Origin: Serratia marcescens
GTDB taxonomy: Bacteria; Pseudomonadota; Gammaproteobacteria; Enterobacterales; Enterobacteriaceae
Length of the DNA: 64,000 bases
NCBI GenBank assembly: GCA_015548865.1
Contig: JADMXW010000004.1
Span: 1-64,000 of the forward strand
Reading direction: 5' to 3'
A program made the position numbers and the translations under genes. This document shows positions 9,777 through 20,821 of the stretch, in pieces (the stretch's first letter is position 1; the number at the start of each line of letters is the position of its first letter). A model generated the notes under the pieces. The model made no database searches and was not told the origin of the DNA. It saw only the letters and a program-made list of their open reading frames with translations.

Positions 9777-10136
9777 GTGGACACTCTCCAACTTTCGGTA
9801 GTGCATCGTTTGCCGCAAAGTTATCGTTGGTTATCGGGTTTCGCCGGCATCAAAGTGGAACCGATTCCGCTGAGCGGTATTCCCCTGCGGGGGCGGGATG
9901 AGGACAATAACCTGATTGGCTTTAAATTATTAAGCCATGATGGTGAAATGGCCTGGGTTATCTTACGCCAATTAAACCAGTCTCTGGCTGAGATTCAGAT
10001 CGATTGCGCGGTGTTGGAATGGGAAGGCGAACCCTGTCTGTTTTTGCACCGCGATGATGAAAGTACTGCGTTGTGCCGCCTTAAAAACGTGGGGGTTGCC
10101 ATCGCAGAACCTCTGAGTGCGCTCTATCCGTTTTAA
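9777..10136 (+). CDS. yejG: YejG family protein
   Basis: 119 residues (E. coli 114), starting at GTG 9777 with GAGGGAAA upstream. Recognised from [15 protein letters not shown] near the N-terminus, [13 protein letters not shown] and the C-terminal [16 protein letters not shown] small cytosolic protein of unknown function. It lies between bcr and the yejFEBA operon as in E. coli. The position of the preceding short ORF suggests translational control. Confidence 0.9.
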   Translation: MDTLQLSVVHRLPQSYRWLSGFAGIKVEPIPLSGIPLRGRDEDNNLIGFKLLSHDGEMAWVILRQLNQSLAEIQIDCAVLEWEGEPCLFLHRDDESTALCRLKNVGVAIAEPLSALYPF

Positions 10137-10177
10137 ACGCCATGTCTATACCAAGACAAGACATGGCGCGAGTACTT

Positions 10178-11773
10178 CTACAGAGTGGCCATGCGCAGCA
10201 GTTCTTGTGTATAGGCGCTCTGCGGAGCGGAAAAAACCTGTTCACAACTTCCTTGTTCTACTACCTCGCCTTGACGCAACACGATGACCTGATGACACAA
10301 TGCGCGTACAACCTGCAAATCATGGCTGATAAAAAGATAAGCCAATTGGCGTTTTTGCTGCAATGCTTTCAGTAGGGTCAGAATTTGCGCCTGCACAGTT
10401 CTGTCCAGTGACGAGGTGGGTTCATCAAGGATCAGCAACGCGGGTTCTAGCACCAACGCGCGCGCGATAGCAATACGCTGCCGTTGGCCACCGGAGAATT
10501 CTGCCGGGTAGCGGTGACGAAAATCAGGATTGAGTCCCACCTCGCGCATTACACCGATAACTCGTTGCTCGCGTTCGGATGCGCTCATTTTTTGATGTAC
10601 TTCCAACCCTTCTTCGATGATTTGTAGCGCTGTACGCCGCGGATTCAAGGACGAATTAGGGTCTTGAAACACAACCTGAATCTGGCTGCGCAACGGTAGC
10701 ATTTGGCGGCGATTAAATTGATGCAGCGGCTTTTCTTCAAACAGAATACTACCGCGTGAGGCGATGAGGCGTAACAATGCCAGACCGGTTGTGCTTTTAC
10801 CGGAACCGGATTCCCCCACCAGACCCAGGCTCTCTCCGCGGCGTAAGGTGAAATTCAACGCGTTAACGACAGTTTTTTCCGCCGCCGTTCGGCGTAAAAG
10901 TCCACGTTTAATGGGGAATGAAATCGAGAGCTGCTCTACGCGTAGCAGCGTCGGCGTATCGTCGGGTAAGGGCTGAGCTGAACCTGAGGGCTCGGCATCC
11001 AGTAATTGCCGAGTGTAACTATGCTGTGGTGCGGCAAACAGCTCTCGGCAACCATTCTGCTCCACGCAGCGCCCAGCCTGCATGACGGCAACCTGATCTG
11101 CCAGTTGTTTGACGATATTAAGGTTGTGGGTGATAAACAACAGGCTCATGCCCAGTTCTTGCTTGAGTTCATGCAGTAAATTGAGAATTTGTGCCTGCAC
11201 GGTGACATCCAGCGCGGTAGTAGGCTCGTCGGCGATCAACAGGTCTGGTTGCATCAGCAGTGCCATCGCGATCATCACTCGCTGGCGTTCACCGCCCGAC
11301 AGTTGATGAGGAAAGTCTTTCAGACGTGATTGTGCCTGACGTATACCAACGCGATCCAGGCAGGTAAGCACTTCACCGCGCGCTACGTCCTGTGTCATCG
11401 CGCGGTGCAACGTCAACACTTCTATTAATTGTTTTTCGATGCTGTGCAGTGGGTTCAGTGACACCATCGGTTCTTGAAAGATCATGGCAATACGGTTGCC
11501 ACGCAGTTCGCGTAACCGCGTTTCTGGCGCGTGCAGGAGCGATTCGCCGTCGAACAGAATGTCCCCCTGAGGGTAGATAACCGGCGGGGATGGCAGCAAA
11601 CGTAACACAGACAGCGCCGTGACGCTCTTGCCTGAGCCGGACTCTCCCACCAGTGCCAGCGTCTCACCGCGTTCGACATTGAGGGAAACCGAATCGACGA
11701 CCTGATGCAATTGATCTCCCTGACGAAAAGTGATGCTGAGATCCTGAATCTGTAACAGCGGAGTTGGGTTCAT
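10178..11773 (-). CDS. yejF: Peptide ABC transporter, fused double ATPase YejF
   Basis: 531 residues from the ATG at 11773 ([16 protein letters not shown]), which matches the E. coli start; the open frame runs 16 codons further upstream into yejE. Two complete ABC ATPase modules lie in tandem, each with Walker A GESGSGKS, signature ([16 protein letters not shown]) and Walker B ([16 protein letters not shown]). It powers the YejABEF importer, which takes up oligopeptides and, in E. coli, microcin C. It starts 1 bp after the yejE stop. Confidence 0.95.
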   Translation of the reverse strand: MNPTPLLQIQDLSITFRQGDQLHQVVDSVSLNVERGETLALVGESGSGKSVTALSVLRLLPSPPVIYPQGDILFDGESLLHAPETRLRELRGNRIAMIFQEPMVSLNPLHSIEKQLIEVLTLHRAMTQDVARGEVLTCLDRVGIRQAQSRLKDFPHQLSGGERQRVMIAMALLMQPDLLIADEPTTALDVTVQAQILNLLHELKQELGMSLLFITHNLNIVKQLADQVAVMQAGRCVEQNGCRELFAAPQHSYTRQLLDAEPSGSAQPLPDDTPTLLRVEQLSISFPIKRGLLRRTAAEKTVVNALNFTLRRGESLGLVGESGSGKSTTGLALLRLIASRGSILFEEKPLHQFNRRQMLPLRSQIQVVFQDPNSSLNPRRTALQIIEEGLEVHQKMSASEREQRVIGVMREVGLNPDFRHRYPAEFSGGQRQRIAIARALVLEPALLILDEPTSSLDRTVQAQILTLLKALQQKRQLAYLFISHDLQVVRALCHQVIVLRQGEVVEQGSCEQVFSAPQSAYTQELLRMATL

Positions 11774-11774
11774 A

Positions 11775-12800
11775 TCAATGTGCCTTGCTGGGATCAAAAG
11801 CGTCGCGTACAGCTTCGCCAATAAAAATCAGTAACGACAACAGCGTTGCCAACACCAGGAATACGGTAATGCCGAGCCAGGGAGCCTGAAGGTTATTTTT
11901 GCCTTCCAGCAGCAACGCCCCTAGAGAAGGGGAGCCGACCGGGAGCCCAAAACCCAGAAAATCAAGAGATGTCAGCGTGGTGATTGAGCCACACAAAATA
12001 AACGGCAGAAACGTTAGCGTTGCGACCATGGCATTGGGCAGCATGCTGCGCAACATAATCACCCGATCGCTCACCCCCATGGCTTGTGCTGCGCGAATGT
12101 AGTCAAAATTTCGCGTGCGCAGAAATTCAGCGCGTACCACACCCACCAGGCTCATCCAACCGAACAGGATGGTAATGCCCAGAAGCCACCAGAAATCGGG
12201 TTGAATAACGCTGGAAAGCAGGATGATCAGGAACAATGTTGGCATGCCTGACCATACTTCGATAAAACGCTGTCCCCATAAATCGAATTTCCCGCCGTAG
12301 TATCCCTGCGTTGCACCGACCACAATGCCAATCAGGCTAGAGAGCAGCGTCAGTGAGAGCCCGAACAACAGAGAAATACGAAAGCCGTACAGCACTTGCG
12401 CCACCACATCTTTTCCCTGACTGTCGGTGCCAAGCCAATTCTGTCCAGAAGGCGGAGTGGGGAATGACTGGGTAGTGGCGTAATTAATGGTATCGTAGCG
12501 ATAACGGATCGGAGGCCAGATGCTCCAGCCATGTTCCGCAATATGTGCCGCAATGTAAGGATCGCGAAAATCTGTGGTAGTGGCAAACTGACCGCCAAAG
12601 GTCGTTTCAGGATAGTTCACCAGAAGTGGCGCATAGAAGCGATTGTCATAACGCACCAGCAATGGCTTGTCGTTGGCAAGCAACTCAGCGAAAAGGCTGA
12701 GGATAAACAACACCAGAAAGATCCACAGTGACCAGTAGCCACGGCGGTTGGCGCGGAAACGGGCCCAGCGCGCCAGATTTATTGGGCTCATTCGGCTCAT
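11775..12800 (-). CDS. yejE: Peptide ABC transporter permease YejE
   Basis: 341 residues, the length of the family. One N-terminal membrane segment, a periplasmic stretch with [19 protein letters not shown], then the DppC-type permease domain with the EAA loop ([22 protein letters not shown]). It pairs with YejB in the inner membrane. The start overlaps the yejB stop by 4 bp, showing translational coupling. Confidence 0.95.
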   Translation of the reverse strand: MSRMSPINLARWARFRANRRGYWSLWIFLVLFILSLFAELLANDKPLLVRYDNRFYAPLLVNYPETTFGGQFATTTDFRDPYIAAHIAEHGWSIWPPIRYRYDTINYATTQSFPTPPSGQNWLGTDSQGKDVVAQVLYGFRISLLFGLSLTLLSSLIGIVVGATQGYYGGKFDLWGQRFIEVWSGMPTLFLIILLSSVIQPDFWWLLGITILFGWMSLVGVVRAEFLRTRNFDYIRAAQAMGVSDRVIMLRSMLPNAMVATLTFLPFILCGSITTLTSLDFLGFGLPVGSPSLGALLLEGKNNLQAPWLGITVFLVLATLLSLLIFIGEAVRDAFDPSKAH

Positions 12801-13897
12801 TGGCGCCCCTCAAAATCAATACGCGGATCGACCAGCGTATACGTCATGTCGCTGACAATATTCAGCAGCAAACCAATCAACGTGAAGATATATAGCGTAC
12901 CAAACATCACCGGGTAGTCACGTTGCAGCGTGGCATCATAGCCTAACAGGCCCAGACCGTTGAGCGAGAACATCACTTCTATCAGCAGCGAGCCAGTGAA
13001 AAACATGCTGATAAAGGTTGCTGGGAAACCGGCGATCACCAGCAACATAGCGTTACGGAATACATGGCGATACAGAATGCTGTTTTCATCCAGCCCTTTG
13101 GCGCGTGCGGTGACCACATATTGCTTACGTATCTCATCCATAAACGAGTTTTTGGTCAACATGGTCAGCGTCGCGAAACCACCAATCACCGTGGCTAGCA
13201 CTGGCAAGGTGATATGCCACAGGTAATCGGTGATTTTGCTGTACCAGGGTAAGGTGTCAAAGTTACTCGATACCAGACCGCGCAGTGGGAACCAATCCAG
13301 ATAGCTACCGCCGGCAAACAGCACTATCAGTAATATGGCAAACAAGAACGCAGGAATCGCGTAACCGACAATGATAAGCGTGCTGCTCCAGGTGTCAAAA
13401 GGGGTGCCGTTCCTTACCGCTTTCTTGATGCCAAGCGGGATAGAGACCAGATAAATAATGAGTGTGCTCCATAATCCCAAAGTAATAGAGACCGGCATAC
13501 TCTGCTTGATAAGCTCCATCACTGAGGAGCCGCGAAACAGACTGTCACCAAAATCGAAGCGGGCATAGTTCCATAATAATGTGAGATAGCGCTCGTGGAG
13601 CGGTTTATCAAACCCGTAGCGTTTCGTGATTTCCGCGATAACTTCAGGGTCGAGCCCGCGAGCGCCGCGGTAAGCATTTTCCACCGTCAACGTTCCGCCA
13701 CCGCCGCCGCGTGCCATGGCACCATCCATTCCGCCACCTGCACCAAATCCGCTGCCTTGGCCCATTTCGATGGCTGCAATGGCTTGATCTACCGGGCCAC
13801 CCGGTGCTATCTGCACAATGAAAAAATTGATGGTAATAATGGCCCACAGCGTGGGGATCACCAGCAAAAGTCGGCGTAGTAAATAGGTTCCCACCAT
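12797..13897 (-). CDS. yejB: Peptide ABC transporter permease YejB
   Basis: 366 residues, DppB-type permease. N-terminal [21 protein letters not shown] and C-terminal [15 protein letters not shown] are typical. The first periplasmic region holds a glycine-rich insertion (residues about 46-69, including a run of five Gly); the E. coli protein also has a Gly-rich stretch here but of different sequence. It begins 6 bp after yejA. Confidence 0.95.
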   Translation of the reverse strand: MVGTYLLRRLLLVIPTLWAIITINFFIVQIAPGGPVDQAIAAIEMGQGSGFGAGGGMDGAMARGGGGGTLTVENAYRGARGLDPEVIAEITKRYGFDKPLHERYLTLLWNYARFDFGDSLFRGSSVMELIKQSMPVSITLGLWSTLIIYLVSIPLGIKKAVRNGTPFDTWSSTLIIVGYAIPAFLFAILLIVLFAGGSYLDWFPLRGLVSSNFDTLPWYSKITDYLWHITLPVLATVIGGFATLTMLTKNSFMDEIRKQYVVTARAKGLDENSILYRHVFRNAMLLVIAGFPATFISMFFTGSLLIEVMFSLNGLGLLGYDATLQRDYPVMFGTLYIFTLIGLLLNIVSDMTYTLVDPRIDFEGRQ

Positions 13898-13903
13898 GGC
13901 TCC

Positions 13904-15712
13904 TTAACGGCGTTCGGGCGGTAGCGACTGCGCCCGCTGTGTATCGTACCACCAGCTATCCAGGCCCAGCGTGTAGGCGGGGCGGGTTGCTGGCATGGCA
14001 AATTTATCCCAGTAGGCGTAGCGGTCATGATTGGAAAACCACATGGGGATCATAAACTGATTCCAGGTAACCACCCGATCCAACGCGCGCCCTAATGCTA
14101 GCAATTCCGCCTTATTTCCCTGATGGGCATCGATTTGCTCAATGAGTGCGTCGATCGCTGGATCGCTCACGCCTGCTGTGTTGTAGGTTGAGTCCAGATA
14201 TTTCGTATGCCAACCAAATTTGAGATTGCCATCCGGGTAGATTCTTGCCGGGTAAAGGCGTGCAGTCATGTCAAAATCGCGTGCACGCAGGCGATTAGTA
14301 AACTGCGCGCTGTCAATCAGTCGCAGCTTCATGTCGATACCCAGGCGTTTGAGGTTTTGCTGGAACGGCAGTACGTACTGTACGTTGGCTGCGCTGGGCA
14401 GCAGTAATTCGAAGGTAAAAGGCTGCCCAGTTTTGCGATTGACCAACTTTTGGTTTTTCAATTCCCAACCCGCGTCTTCGAGCAACTGTAACGCTTGTTG
14501 CCAATGCGCGCGATCGTAGCCGCTGCCATCGCTTTGCGGCGGTTGAAAGCTGGGACCAAAGACCTCAGGAGGGATTTTGTCTCTGAGTGGCTCCAGCCAT
14601 TTCAGTTCTTCAGGACTGGGTGTGCCTTGCGCCGCATATTCTGTGTTTTGGAATAGGCTGTTGACGCGCTGATAGGCATTGTAATAGAACGCCTTATTCA
14701 TCCAGTTAAAATCAAAATTAAGCGCGATGGCCTGTCGGATACGGCGATCCTGAAACAACGGGCGCCCAATATTGAACACCAACCAGCGGGTATCTTGTGC
14801 CGCTTGATTCGCCTGATCGCGTTTGACGATATAACCCCGCGCAAAGTTACCGCCTTCATACTGTGTTGCCCAATGCTTGGGTGAGCTCTCGGCACGCAGA
14901 TCGAAAGCACCCGCTTTGAAGGCTTCCAGCGCGACGCTGTCATCCAAATAATAGTCATAACGAATCTGGTCGAAATTATTCAAACCGCGATTCACCGGCA
15001 GGTCAGCGCCCCAATAGTCCTTTACTCGTTGGTATGTAACGTATTGGCCGGTGCGGTATGAGGTGATGCGATAGGGACCACTTGCCGGTGGGGGATAAGA
15101 GAGCGGATCAGCCAGACTGTGATTCTTCCAAAAACTCTCAGGCATAACGGGCAACGTCAGTAGCCCCAGCAGCCGTTCTTTATCTGGCTCAGGCATCTCC
15201 AGCCGAACAGTACGCAGCCCAATCGCTTTTACTGTGGCCCCTTTATATACCACTCGAAACTGTGGAACACCCTGCGTCATAAACATATTGAAGGTGAATG
15301 CGACATCAGAGGCCAAAATCGGTGAGCCATCATGAAACGTGGCTTTGGGATTCAGTTCAACTTCCATCCAACGAAAATCATCAGAATGGCGCGCATGCAA
15401 TGCAATCAGTGGGTAAAAGCTGCCGGGCTCATCATCAGACGAAGTAAACAGCGTGTCGTAGAGGCGCTCTGTGCGTTCGGCTGCTACGCCACGTAAGGCA
15501 AAGCGATTGAAATTATCATAAGTGCCCAACGCGCTGAGCGTAATACTCCCCCCTTTGGGGGCGTCTGGGTTAACGTAACCAAAATGCGCAAACCCATCAG
15601 GGTATTTAGGCTCACCCAACAAGGCGAACGACGTGTTTTGTTGGATGGTTTCGGCAAAGGCTCCCCAACAGAGAGAACCGAGCAAAGCCAGAGTGGCCAC
15701 ACGTTTTAGCAT
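13904..15712 (-). CDS. yejA: Periplasmic oligopeptide-binding protein YejA
   Basis: 602 residues from the ATG at 15712 (MLKRVATLALL), with AGGAG 12 nt upstream; a longer TTG-initiated frame would include that site as codons. A Sec signal peptide with likely cleavage after GAFA is followed by a class 5 solute-binding domain (YVNPDAPKGGSITLSALGTYDNFNRFALRG in part, and the C-terminal LGLDSWWYDTQRA). It delivers peptides to YejBEF and is first gene of yejABEF. About 320 bp separate it from the mepS stop, leaving room for its own promoter. Confidence 0.95.
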   Translation of the reverse strand: MLKRVATLALLGSLCWGAFAETIQQNTSFALLGEPKYPDGFAHFGYVNPDAPKGGSITLSALGTYDNFNRFALRGVAAERTERLYDTLFTSSDDEPGSFYPLIALHARHSDDFRWMEVELNPKATFHDGSPILASDVAFTFNMFMTQGVPQFRVVYKGATVKAIGLRTVRLEMPEPDKERLLGLLTLPVMPESFWKNHSLADPLSYPPPASGPYRITSYRTGQYVTYQRVKDYWGADLPVNRGLNNFDQIRYDYYLDDSVALEAFKAGAFDLRAESSPKHWATQYEGGNFARGYIVKRDQANQAAQDTRWLVFNIGRPLFQDRRIRQAIALNFDFNWMNKAFYYNAYQRVNSLFQNTEYAAQGTPSPEELKWLEPLRDKIPPEVFGPSFQPPQSDGSGYDRAHWQQALQLLEDAGWELKNQKLVNRKTGQPFTFELLLPSAANVQYVLPFQQNLKRLGIDMKLRLIDSAQFTNRLRARDFDMTARLYPARIYPDGNLKFGWHTKYLDSTYNTAGVSDPAIDALIEQIDAHQGNKAELLALGRALDRVVTWNQFMIPMWFSNHDRYAYWDKFAMPATRPAYTLGLDSWWYDTQRAQSLPPERR

Positions 15713-15951
15713 TGCGCTGTGTTTCTCCTGCAAAGCAGTGCAAATGATCTGAATTCAGACCAGAGTTGCGGTGGTTTTCATTTGAATATAGGCGAAGCCG
15801 ATGTTGCCACATAAGGACAATAGGCACACTCTTCTCTTTTTACCATGAAAATTACGTGTAACCTACCCTATATCAGATAGTTGAGCAGCTTTTCATCGAT
15901 AGTGGTGTGCAGATTTGAGTGTGAGAGGTGGTGCAAAGACATTGTCTTGAC

Positions 15952-15990
15952 GAAAAAAACGCCGCTGATTAAGCGGCGCTCTTTTTTTCG
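15952..15990 (-). terminator. Terminator of mepS
   Basis: GC-rich hairpin CGCCGC / GCGGCG with a 7-nt loop flanked by an A7 tract on the left and T7 on the right. It lies downstream of mepS on the minus strand; the flanks make it potentially bidirectional. Confidence 0.8.
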
Positions 15991-16035
15991 TTTCGTTTTA
16001 CACATCAAGGGAAATGTGACTAACGGGTCAGACCA

Positions 16036-16611
16036 TTAACTGGTGGCGTTTTTGCTGAAAACGCGACGAGCTTCCTGGTAACGCTTGTTCCAGTACACTT
16101 CATCCATACTGGAGATCATGACACCCGCACGAGTGGAGGCATGAACAAACTGATTATTACCGATATAAATGCCAACGTGACGGCCCGTGGAACCTGCACG
16201 GAACAGCACCAAATCGCCGGGGCGAAGTTTGCCACGTTGCACTTGAGTACCCGTTTCCTGCTGTTCGTAGGTCGAACGAGGCAGTTCCATGCCAAACTGT
16301 TCACGGAAGGTGCGCTGTACAAAGGCAGAACAATCAATACCCTTGCGGCTGTCACCGCCTAAACGGTAACGAACACCTTTCCAACTGGCATATTGATCCA
16401 TCAGTTTGGATTTGATGTCCAGGTTACGCACCATGGCTTCAAATTCGTCCTGAGAGGCCTGCAATAAAAGACTGTCTTTATCATTTATTGCAGAACGATC
16501 AGTTTGTGCTTGATGAGATCCTGTATTTGTACAAGCAGATAGCGCAAGTGCCATCGCCAACGCGGGAATTGCCCGCCAGATATATCTCAGACTCGGTTGA
16601 GATTTGACCAT
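16036..16611 (-). CDS. mepS: Murein DD-endopeptidase MepS (Spr), lipoprotein
   Basis: 191 residues. Type II signal peptide with lipobox LSAC (Cys27), then an NlpC/P60 domain with catalytic Cys94 (DCSAF), His143 (RHVGIY) and His155 (VHAST). MepS cleaves mDap-D-Ala crosslinks to let peptidoglycan grow and is kept low by the NlpI-Prc protease in E. coli. It lies between yejA and lpxT and ends at its own terminator. Confidence 0.96.
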   Translation of the reverse strand: MVKSQPSLRYIWRAIPALAMALALSACTNTGSHQAQTDRSAINDKDSLLLQASQDEFEAMVRNLDIKSKLMDQYASWKGVRYRLGGDSRKGIDCSAFVQRTFREQFGMELPRSTYEQQETGTQVQRGKLRPGDLVLFRAGSTGRHVGIYIGNNQFVHASTRAGVMISSMDEVYWNKRYQEARRVFSKNATS

Positions 16612-17032
16612 TATCGTTATGTTCCCTTGATTTCCTTAACGACCGCCATCGTCATGTATGCAACTACGCCATATATAAACGCCGAAACGAAACGAGAGTC
16701 AGACTAAAACAGAGTTTTACCTGGACCAACCACTTGAGGATGAAACTGTGTGGAATCGCACATAATTTCTTCCATTACGAGGATTATTGCATTCGGTAAA
16801 ACTCAAACTTTACCGAGACTACCTTAACGCTCTGGCGATTGCGAGCCTTTTTATGGAAATTCTTTATAAGAATTAATGATGTAATAAATCGTAAATTGGC
16901 GAATGACGTTTATCCCAGAATAAACGCCTCACCATAACGCAAAAAGATGACATCGGGATGGCAGCCCGGCACCCGGCCCGTGCGGGCAAATATGCCGGTC
17001 TGGAGTGGGGCGGGCGCGCCAGAGAAATGCGT
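16612..17032. other. mepS upstream region and GC-rich palindromic DNA
   Basis: No gene is visible. The left part is mepS promoter DNA. A CGGTAAA / TTTACCG inverted repeat sits at 16794-16819. The right part (about 16955-17025) is GC-rich with nested short palindromes (GGCCCGTGCGGGC, GGGCGCGCC) directly after the lpxT stop and may act as a transcription end or a degenerate REP-like unit. Confidence 0.35.
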
Positions 17033-17734
17033 TTAGCGACGATAACGTGCAGGCAATGAACGATGTAAGAAATGAATCATTGCGTCGCTGGCTGGTGAGA
17101 TCAACCACCAGCTTAGCGCGACTAAAACAACAGACAGCGACCCGACGGCGATATCGCTAAACCAATGCGCACCAATCATGACTCGCGGAGTGGCGAAGAT
17201 AATCAGGATGGCCAATGAGATTAAAAATGAGCGTCGCGGGAAGTAGCGCCACATAAAAGCGGAAAAGATCATCAACATCATGCCATGGTCGCCCGGAAAA
17301 CTGTCGCGTGAGGCGTCTTTGGTTGGCCAACCGGTTAATTCACCAACTCGGTTGATATCCGTAAAGTAATAGGTGGGGCTTGCATGTTGCACCGGCAACA
17401 AGTGGCCCAATTGATTCAACACCACGGCAGTGATAAGCATCACCATGCCGATGAGCAGCAAACGCTGACGCTCTGCGCTATCGCCACGCCGGTAGTGGTA
17501 AAAATAGAGTAACCCCATTGCCAGCAGCGCACAGGCATCAAAAGCACGATTATTCGTGATAGCAACGGTGTACAGCAGTAAAGGGCTGGTTGCCAGGTGC
17601 TGGTTAAAGTAGAAGAAAAGGGTGCTGTCGAGGGTAAACCAGAATCCGTGATTCGCAGGAAGATACCAGGAAAAAAACAACACCACACCTGCTGCATTGA
17701 GTAGCAGAATGGTAAAAAACTGACGTTGTGACAT
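17033..17734 (-). CDS. lpxT: Kdo2-lipid A phosphotransferase LpxT
   Basis: 233 residues, PAP2 family with about six membrane segments. Phosphatase motifs are KDASRDSFPGDHG and RVMIGAHWFSDI. LpxT moves a phosphate from undecaprenyl pyrophosphate to the 1-position of lipid A at the periplasmic face, giving the 1-diphosphate form and recycling the carrier. Order mepS-lpxT-yeiR-efpL is as in E. coli; yeiR ends 38 bp upstream. Confidence 0.93.
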   Translation of the reverse strand: MSQRQFFTILLLNAAGVVLFFSWYLPANHGFWFTLDSTLFFYFNQHLATSPLLLYTVAITNNRAFDACALLAMGLLYFYHYRRGDSAERQRLLLIGMVMLITAVVLNQLGHLLPVQHASPTYYFTDINRVGELTGWPTKDASRDSFPGDHGMMLMIFSAFMWRYFPRRSFLISLAILIIFATPRVMIGAHWFSDIAVGSLSVVLVALSWWLISPASDAMIHFLHRSLPARYRR

Positions 17735-17772
17735 GCAAATAACTCAAAATATTAAGGAAAAACCCTTTAATC

Positions 17773-18759
17773 CTATTCCTGTAAACTTAAACGAGAGCTC
17801 AACAGCTCGCCCTGAAACTGATTCCACGGCGCAGACTCCGTATGGATTAATTCAATACGGCTATCTAATGGGGGAATGGGTTTGGTTTCGATATGAAGAT
17901 CCAATCCCTGTCGGTTGATAATCAGTGTGCCTTCAGGAATGCGCATGACACCTTTGATGCGGTCTATCGGTGTCATTCGAACCCAGTCTAACAGGGCGGC
18001 AGTGGAGAACTGAGTTTCGGGTGAGAAAATCCAGCCGCAAGCAAAGTAGCCTTGTCCTTCATTGAGCGCGCGTCGCCAGGATTCGCCCCCAGGCAAGCGC
18101 AATGCTGCCAGTCCGCGTTCCGATGCGTGGGCGTGATGGTGTGCCCCATTGGGTAGCTCGCGTGTATTACGGCGTGGTTCATTAAGCAGTGACAGACCAA
18201 TCTTACCTTGTGCCGCGCTAATGATAGGACGGTCGTCAGCCTGTGTCTGTTGCCAGCGTTGTAACGCTGCGATATCGTCCGCGCTGTAGGTATCCTGCTT
18301 GTTGGCAATGATAATATCCGCAGCCGCTAATTGATCGCGGAAATTCTCGTTCTCGGTGTAGCGCGGATCTTGTAACTGGCGTGCATCCAGTAGGCAGAGT
18401 GAGGCCTGTAAATTGAGCCAGGGCCGATAACTTTCTGCGGTAAGCAGCTCGAGGATTTGTTTGGGGTGCCCCAACCCGGTCGGTTCAATCAGTAAGCGGT
18501 GTGGTTTCTTTTGTTGCAGCAGCATGTTCAGGCCAATCTGCATCGGCAGTCCGTTCACACAGCACATGCAACCGCCAGGAATCTCTTTTAAAACGGCTCC
18601 GCTGTCGGACAACAGTGCACCATCGATCCCGATTTCACCAAATTCATTGACCAGTACCGCCCACACTTCCTCTTCTGGTTTTTGTGTCAGAAGGTGACGA
18701 ATAGTGGTGGTTTTTCCGCTGCCCAGAAAGCCAGTAATGAGGTTTACTTTGGTCAACAC
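17773..18759 (-). CDS. yeiR: Zinc-binding G3E GTPase YeiR
   Basis: 328 residues (CobW/COG0523). Walker A GFLGSGKT at 10-17, the metal-binding GGCMCC with Cys64, Cys66 and Cys67, and a His-rich stretch (HHHAHA) near the middle that probably binds metal. E. coli YeiR is a zinc-stimulated GTPase proposed to insert or move zinc. The C-terminal CobW domain is complete. Confidence 0.93.
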   Translation of the reverse strand: MLTKVNLITGFLGSGKTTTIRHLLTQKPEEEVWAVLVNEFGEIGIDGALLSDSGAVLKEIPGGCMCCVNGLPMQIGLNMLLQQKKPHRLLIEPTGLGHPKQILELLTAESYRPWLNLQASLCLLDARQLQDPRYTENENFRDQLAAADIIIANKQDTYSADDIAALQRWQQTQADDRPIISAAQGKIGLSLLNEPRRNTRELPNGAHHHAHASERGLAALRLPGGESWRRALNEGQGYFACGWIFSPETQFSTAALLDWVRMTPIDRIKGVMRIPEGTLIINRQGLDLHIETKPIPPLDSRIELIHTESAPWNQFQGELLSSRLSLQE

Positions 18760-18830
18760 ATCAGACTCCGAAAATGAGTGTGAACGGGGAAGGCGAAGGC
18801 GCGCCAGTCAATAACCGGCACGGGAGAGAG

Positions 18831-19403
18831 TTAATCGGCGCGGCCCATATAGCGACGCTCTGGGATATGGATACGAATTTTTTCGCCAGCGCTCAGATAT
18901 TCTGGCACCTGAACCACCAGACCGGTGCTCATGGTTGCCGGTTTGTTACGTGCACTGGCAGAGGCACCTTTAATGCCCGGTGCAGTGTCAACGATTTCTA
19001 AATCAACCGTTTGTGGTAATTCGAGCGCCAAAATCTGTCCGTCCCACGTTAGCACCTGAATGCCCGGCATCCCACCTTCGGGTAAAAACAGCAGTTCGTC
19101 TTCAATCTGCTCTTTCTTGAAGATATACGGCGTGTAATCTTCATCATCCATAAACACATACTCGTCACCGTCCACATAGGAGAATGTGACAAAGCGACGT
19201 GTTAATGTGATGGTATCGAGAATGTCATCACCTTTGAAACGTTCTTCAACTTTCAAGCCTGTACGCACATCGGAGAAACGCATTTTGTACAACGTGCTGG
19301 CACCGCGAGCGCTAGGGCTTTGGATATCAACATCCTTAACCAACAGCAACTTGCCACCGTAATTGATCACCATGCCACGCTTGATTTCGTTCGCTCTTGC
19401 CAT
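18831..19403 (-). CDS. yeiP: Elongation factor P-like protein EfpL
   Basis: 190 residues from the ATG at 19403 ([15 protein letters not shown]), the family start; an in-frame ATG ten codons earlier is not supported. It has the three-domain EF-P fold. The loop at residues 29-35 (SPSARGA) carries Arg33 where EF-P has its modified Lys. EfpL relieves ribosome pausing at proline-containing motifs. Monocistronic placement between yeiR and mtr. Confidence 0.93.
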   Translation of the reverse strand: MARANEIKRGMVINYGGKLLLVKDVDIQSPSARGASTLYKMRFSDVRTGLKVEERFKGDDILDTITLTRRFVTFSYVDGDEYVFMDDEDYTPYIFKKEQIEDELLFLPEGGMPGIQVLTWDGQILALELPQTVDLEIVDTAPGIKGASASARNKPATMSTGLVVQVPEYLSAGEKIRIHIPERRYMGRAD

Positions 19404-19534
19404 GAAAAAACCCTGTAATAAAGAAAAAGACATTTTTGTGGCGACACGTTACTCGCGCCACTGAATTCAGGCAAGCGGCATTTTATCATCCTCTCGCGCA
19501 TTCATTGCTGTCATTCTATTTTATACCAGGTTGG

Positions 19535-20788
19535 TCAGGCATACACCGGCAGGACGCCCAACAACGAAAGCAGGTGCGCCGTTATATTGATGGCACCAAA
19601 CGCCAGGACGATAAAGACCAGCAACTTTCCTCCCGGAGCGCGATAGGTATCACTTTCCTGTGAGGAAAACCGCTTGCGTGCAGCTACCACCATGCAGGCC
19701 GGAATAATAACGGCCCATAGCGTTGCTGCCAGGCCAGCGAAGCCGATGGCGTGCAGAAAACCGTCAGGATAAAGCAAGGCAGCAAGTGTTGGCGGGATAA
19801 ACGTGATACAGGCGGCCTGTGTTCGCCCTCGGGGCGTATCTGCTAGTGAGTAAGCGTCGTGAATATAATCAAACAGCCCCAGAGAGACACCGAGAAACGA
19901 ACTGGCCAGTGCCATATAAGAGAATGCGTTCAACAAGGGCATCAGATAAGCACTTTGCGCGGAATTGCCCATGTGCTGAAGTAAATTACCAATGTTGCCT
20001 CCCTCGGCAATCACCTTTTTAAACCCTTCGCGCGGGATGTTGCCCTGGATCACATACTGCCACAGCAAATAGATTGCCAGCGAAAGTAACGTGCCATACA
20101 ACAGGCTGCGCGCGACGGTGCGCCCATCCTTATGGTAGTACTTCACCAAACCGGGCACATTGCCATGATAACCAAAAGAAGCCAAAAGGTAGGGCAGTGC
20201 CGCCAGCGCGTAGGGAAAATAGGGCGCGTCAGCAGGCGCGCTCATTATCAGACGGGAATGATTAACCTGGGTGAGCAGATCGCTTACTGCCAGAACAAAG
20301 GTAATCACCATGCCCCCAATGAGAATGGTGCTCAGCCTGTCTACTGCACGCGTTGAAAGCCAGACGATAAAGGCGACCAGCAGGGAGAATAAAAAACCTG
20401 ATGTAGCCTGACCTATGGGGAGAATGTCTGCCAGTGAGTGTGTGATAATTGACCCCCCTGCAGAGATATAGGCGTAGGTCAGAATATAAAGTACAAAGGC
20501 CACAGACAAACTGTTGAGCGCGTTCCACTGTTTACCGAGCAGATCTTTCACCATGGAGTGAAAGCTGGCGCCAGCGGGATAATGTAAATTGGTTTCCAGG
20601 ATCATTAACCCAGAGGCGTACATGCAAAACCAGGTGGCAACCAGCAGTAACACGGAGCCGCTAAACCAGACACCGGCAGTGACAATTGGAATGGAAAACA
20701 TTCCTGCCCCCACAGCAGTACCTGTGATTATCATGGCTCCCCCAAAGGCAGAGCGAGAACGGGAAGACGGGAAAACGTCGGCTGACAT
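19535..20788 (-). CDS. mtr: Tryptophan-specific permease Mtr
   Basis: 417 residues with eleven predicted membrane segments, HAAAP family. Sequence is closer to Mtr than TyrP (ALPYLLASFGYHGNVPGLVKYY; FLGVSLGLFDYIHD). Mtr imports tryptophan and indole with protons. In E. coli mtr lies elsewhere, so its place between efpL and yeiW is a local difference. A possible TrpR half-operator lies upstream (20812-20821). Confidence 0.85.
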   Translation of the reverse strand: MSADVFPSSRSRSAFGGAMIITGTAVGAGMFSIPIVTAGVWFSGSVLLLVATWFCMYASGLMILETNLHYPAGASFHSMVKDLLGKQWNALNSLSVAFVLYILTYAYISAGGSIITHSLADILPIGQATSGFLFSLLVAFIVWLSTRAVDRLSTILIGGMVITFVLAVSDLLTQVNHSRLIMSAPADAPYFPYALAALPYLLASFGYHGNVPGLVKYYHKDGRTVARSLLYGTLLSLAIYLLWQYVIQGNIPREGFKKVIAEGGNIGNLLQHMGNSAQSAYLMPLLNAFSYMALASSFLGVSLGLFDYIHDAYSLADTPRGRTQAACITFIPPTLAALLYPDGFLHAIGFAGLAATLWAVIIPACMVVAARKRFSSQESDTYRAPGGKLLVFIVLAFGAINITAHLLSLLGVLPVYA

Positions 20789-20811
20789 TGCAAATCCAGT
20801 GAAAAGTTATT

Positions 20812-20821
20812 GTACTAGTTT
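20812..20821. promoter_or_regulatory. Possible TrpR half-operator upstream of mtr
   Basis: GTACTAGTTT matches one arm of the TrpR operator consensus, 24 bp upstream of the mtr start. The second arm matches poorly, so this is weak evidence. Confidence 0.25.
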
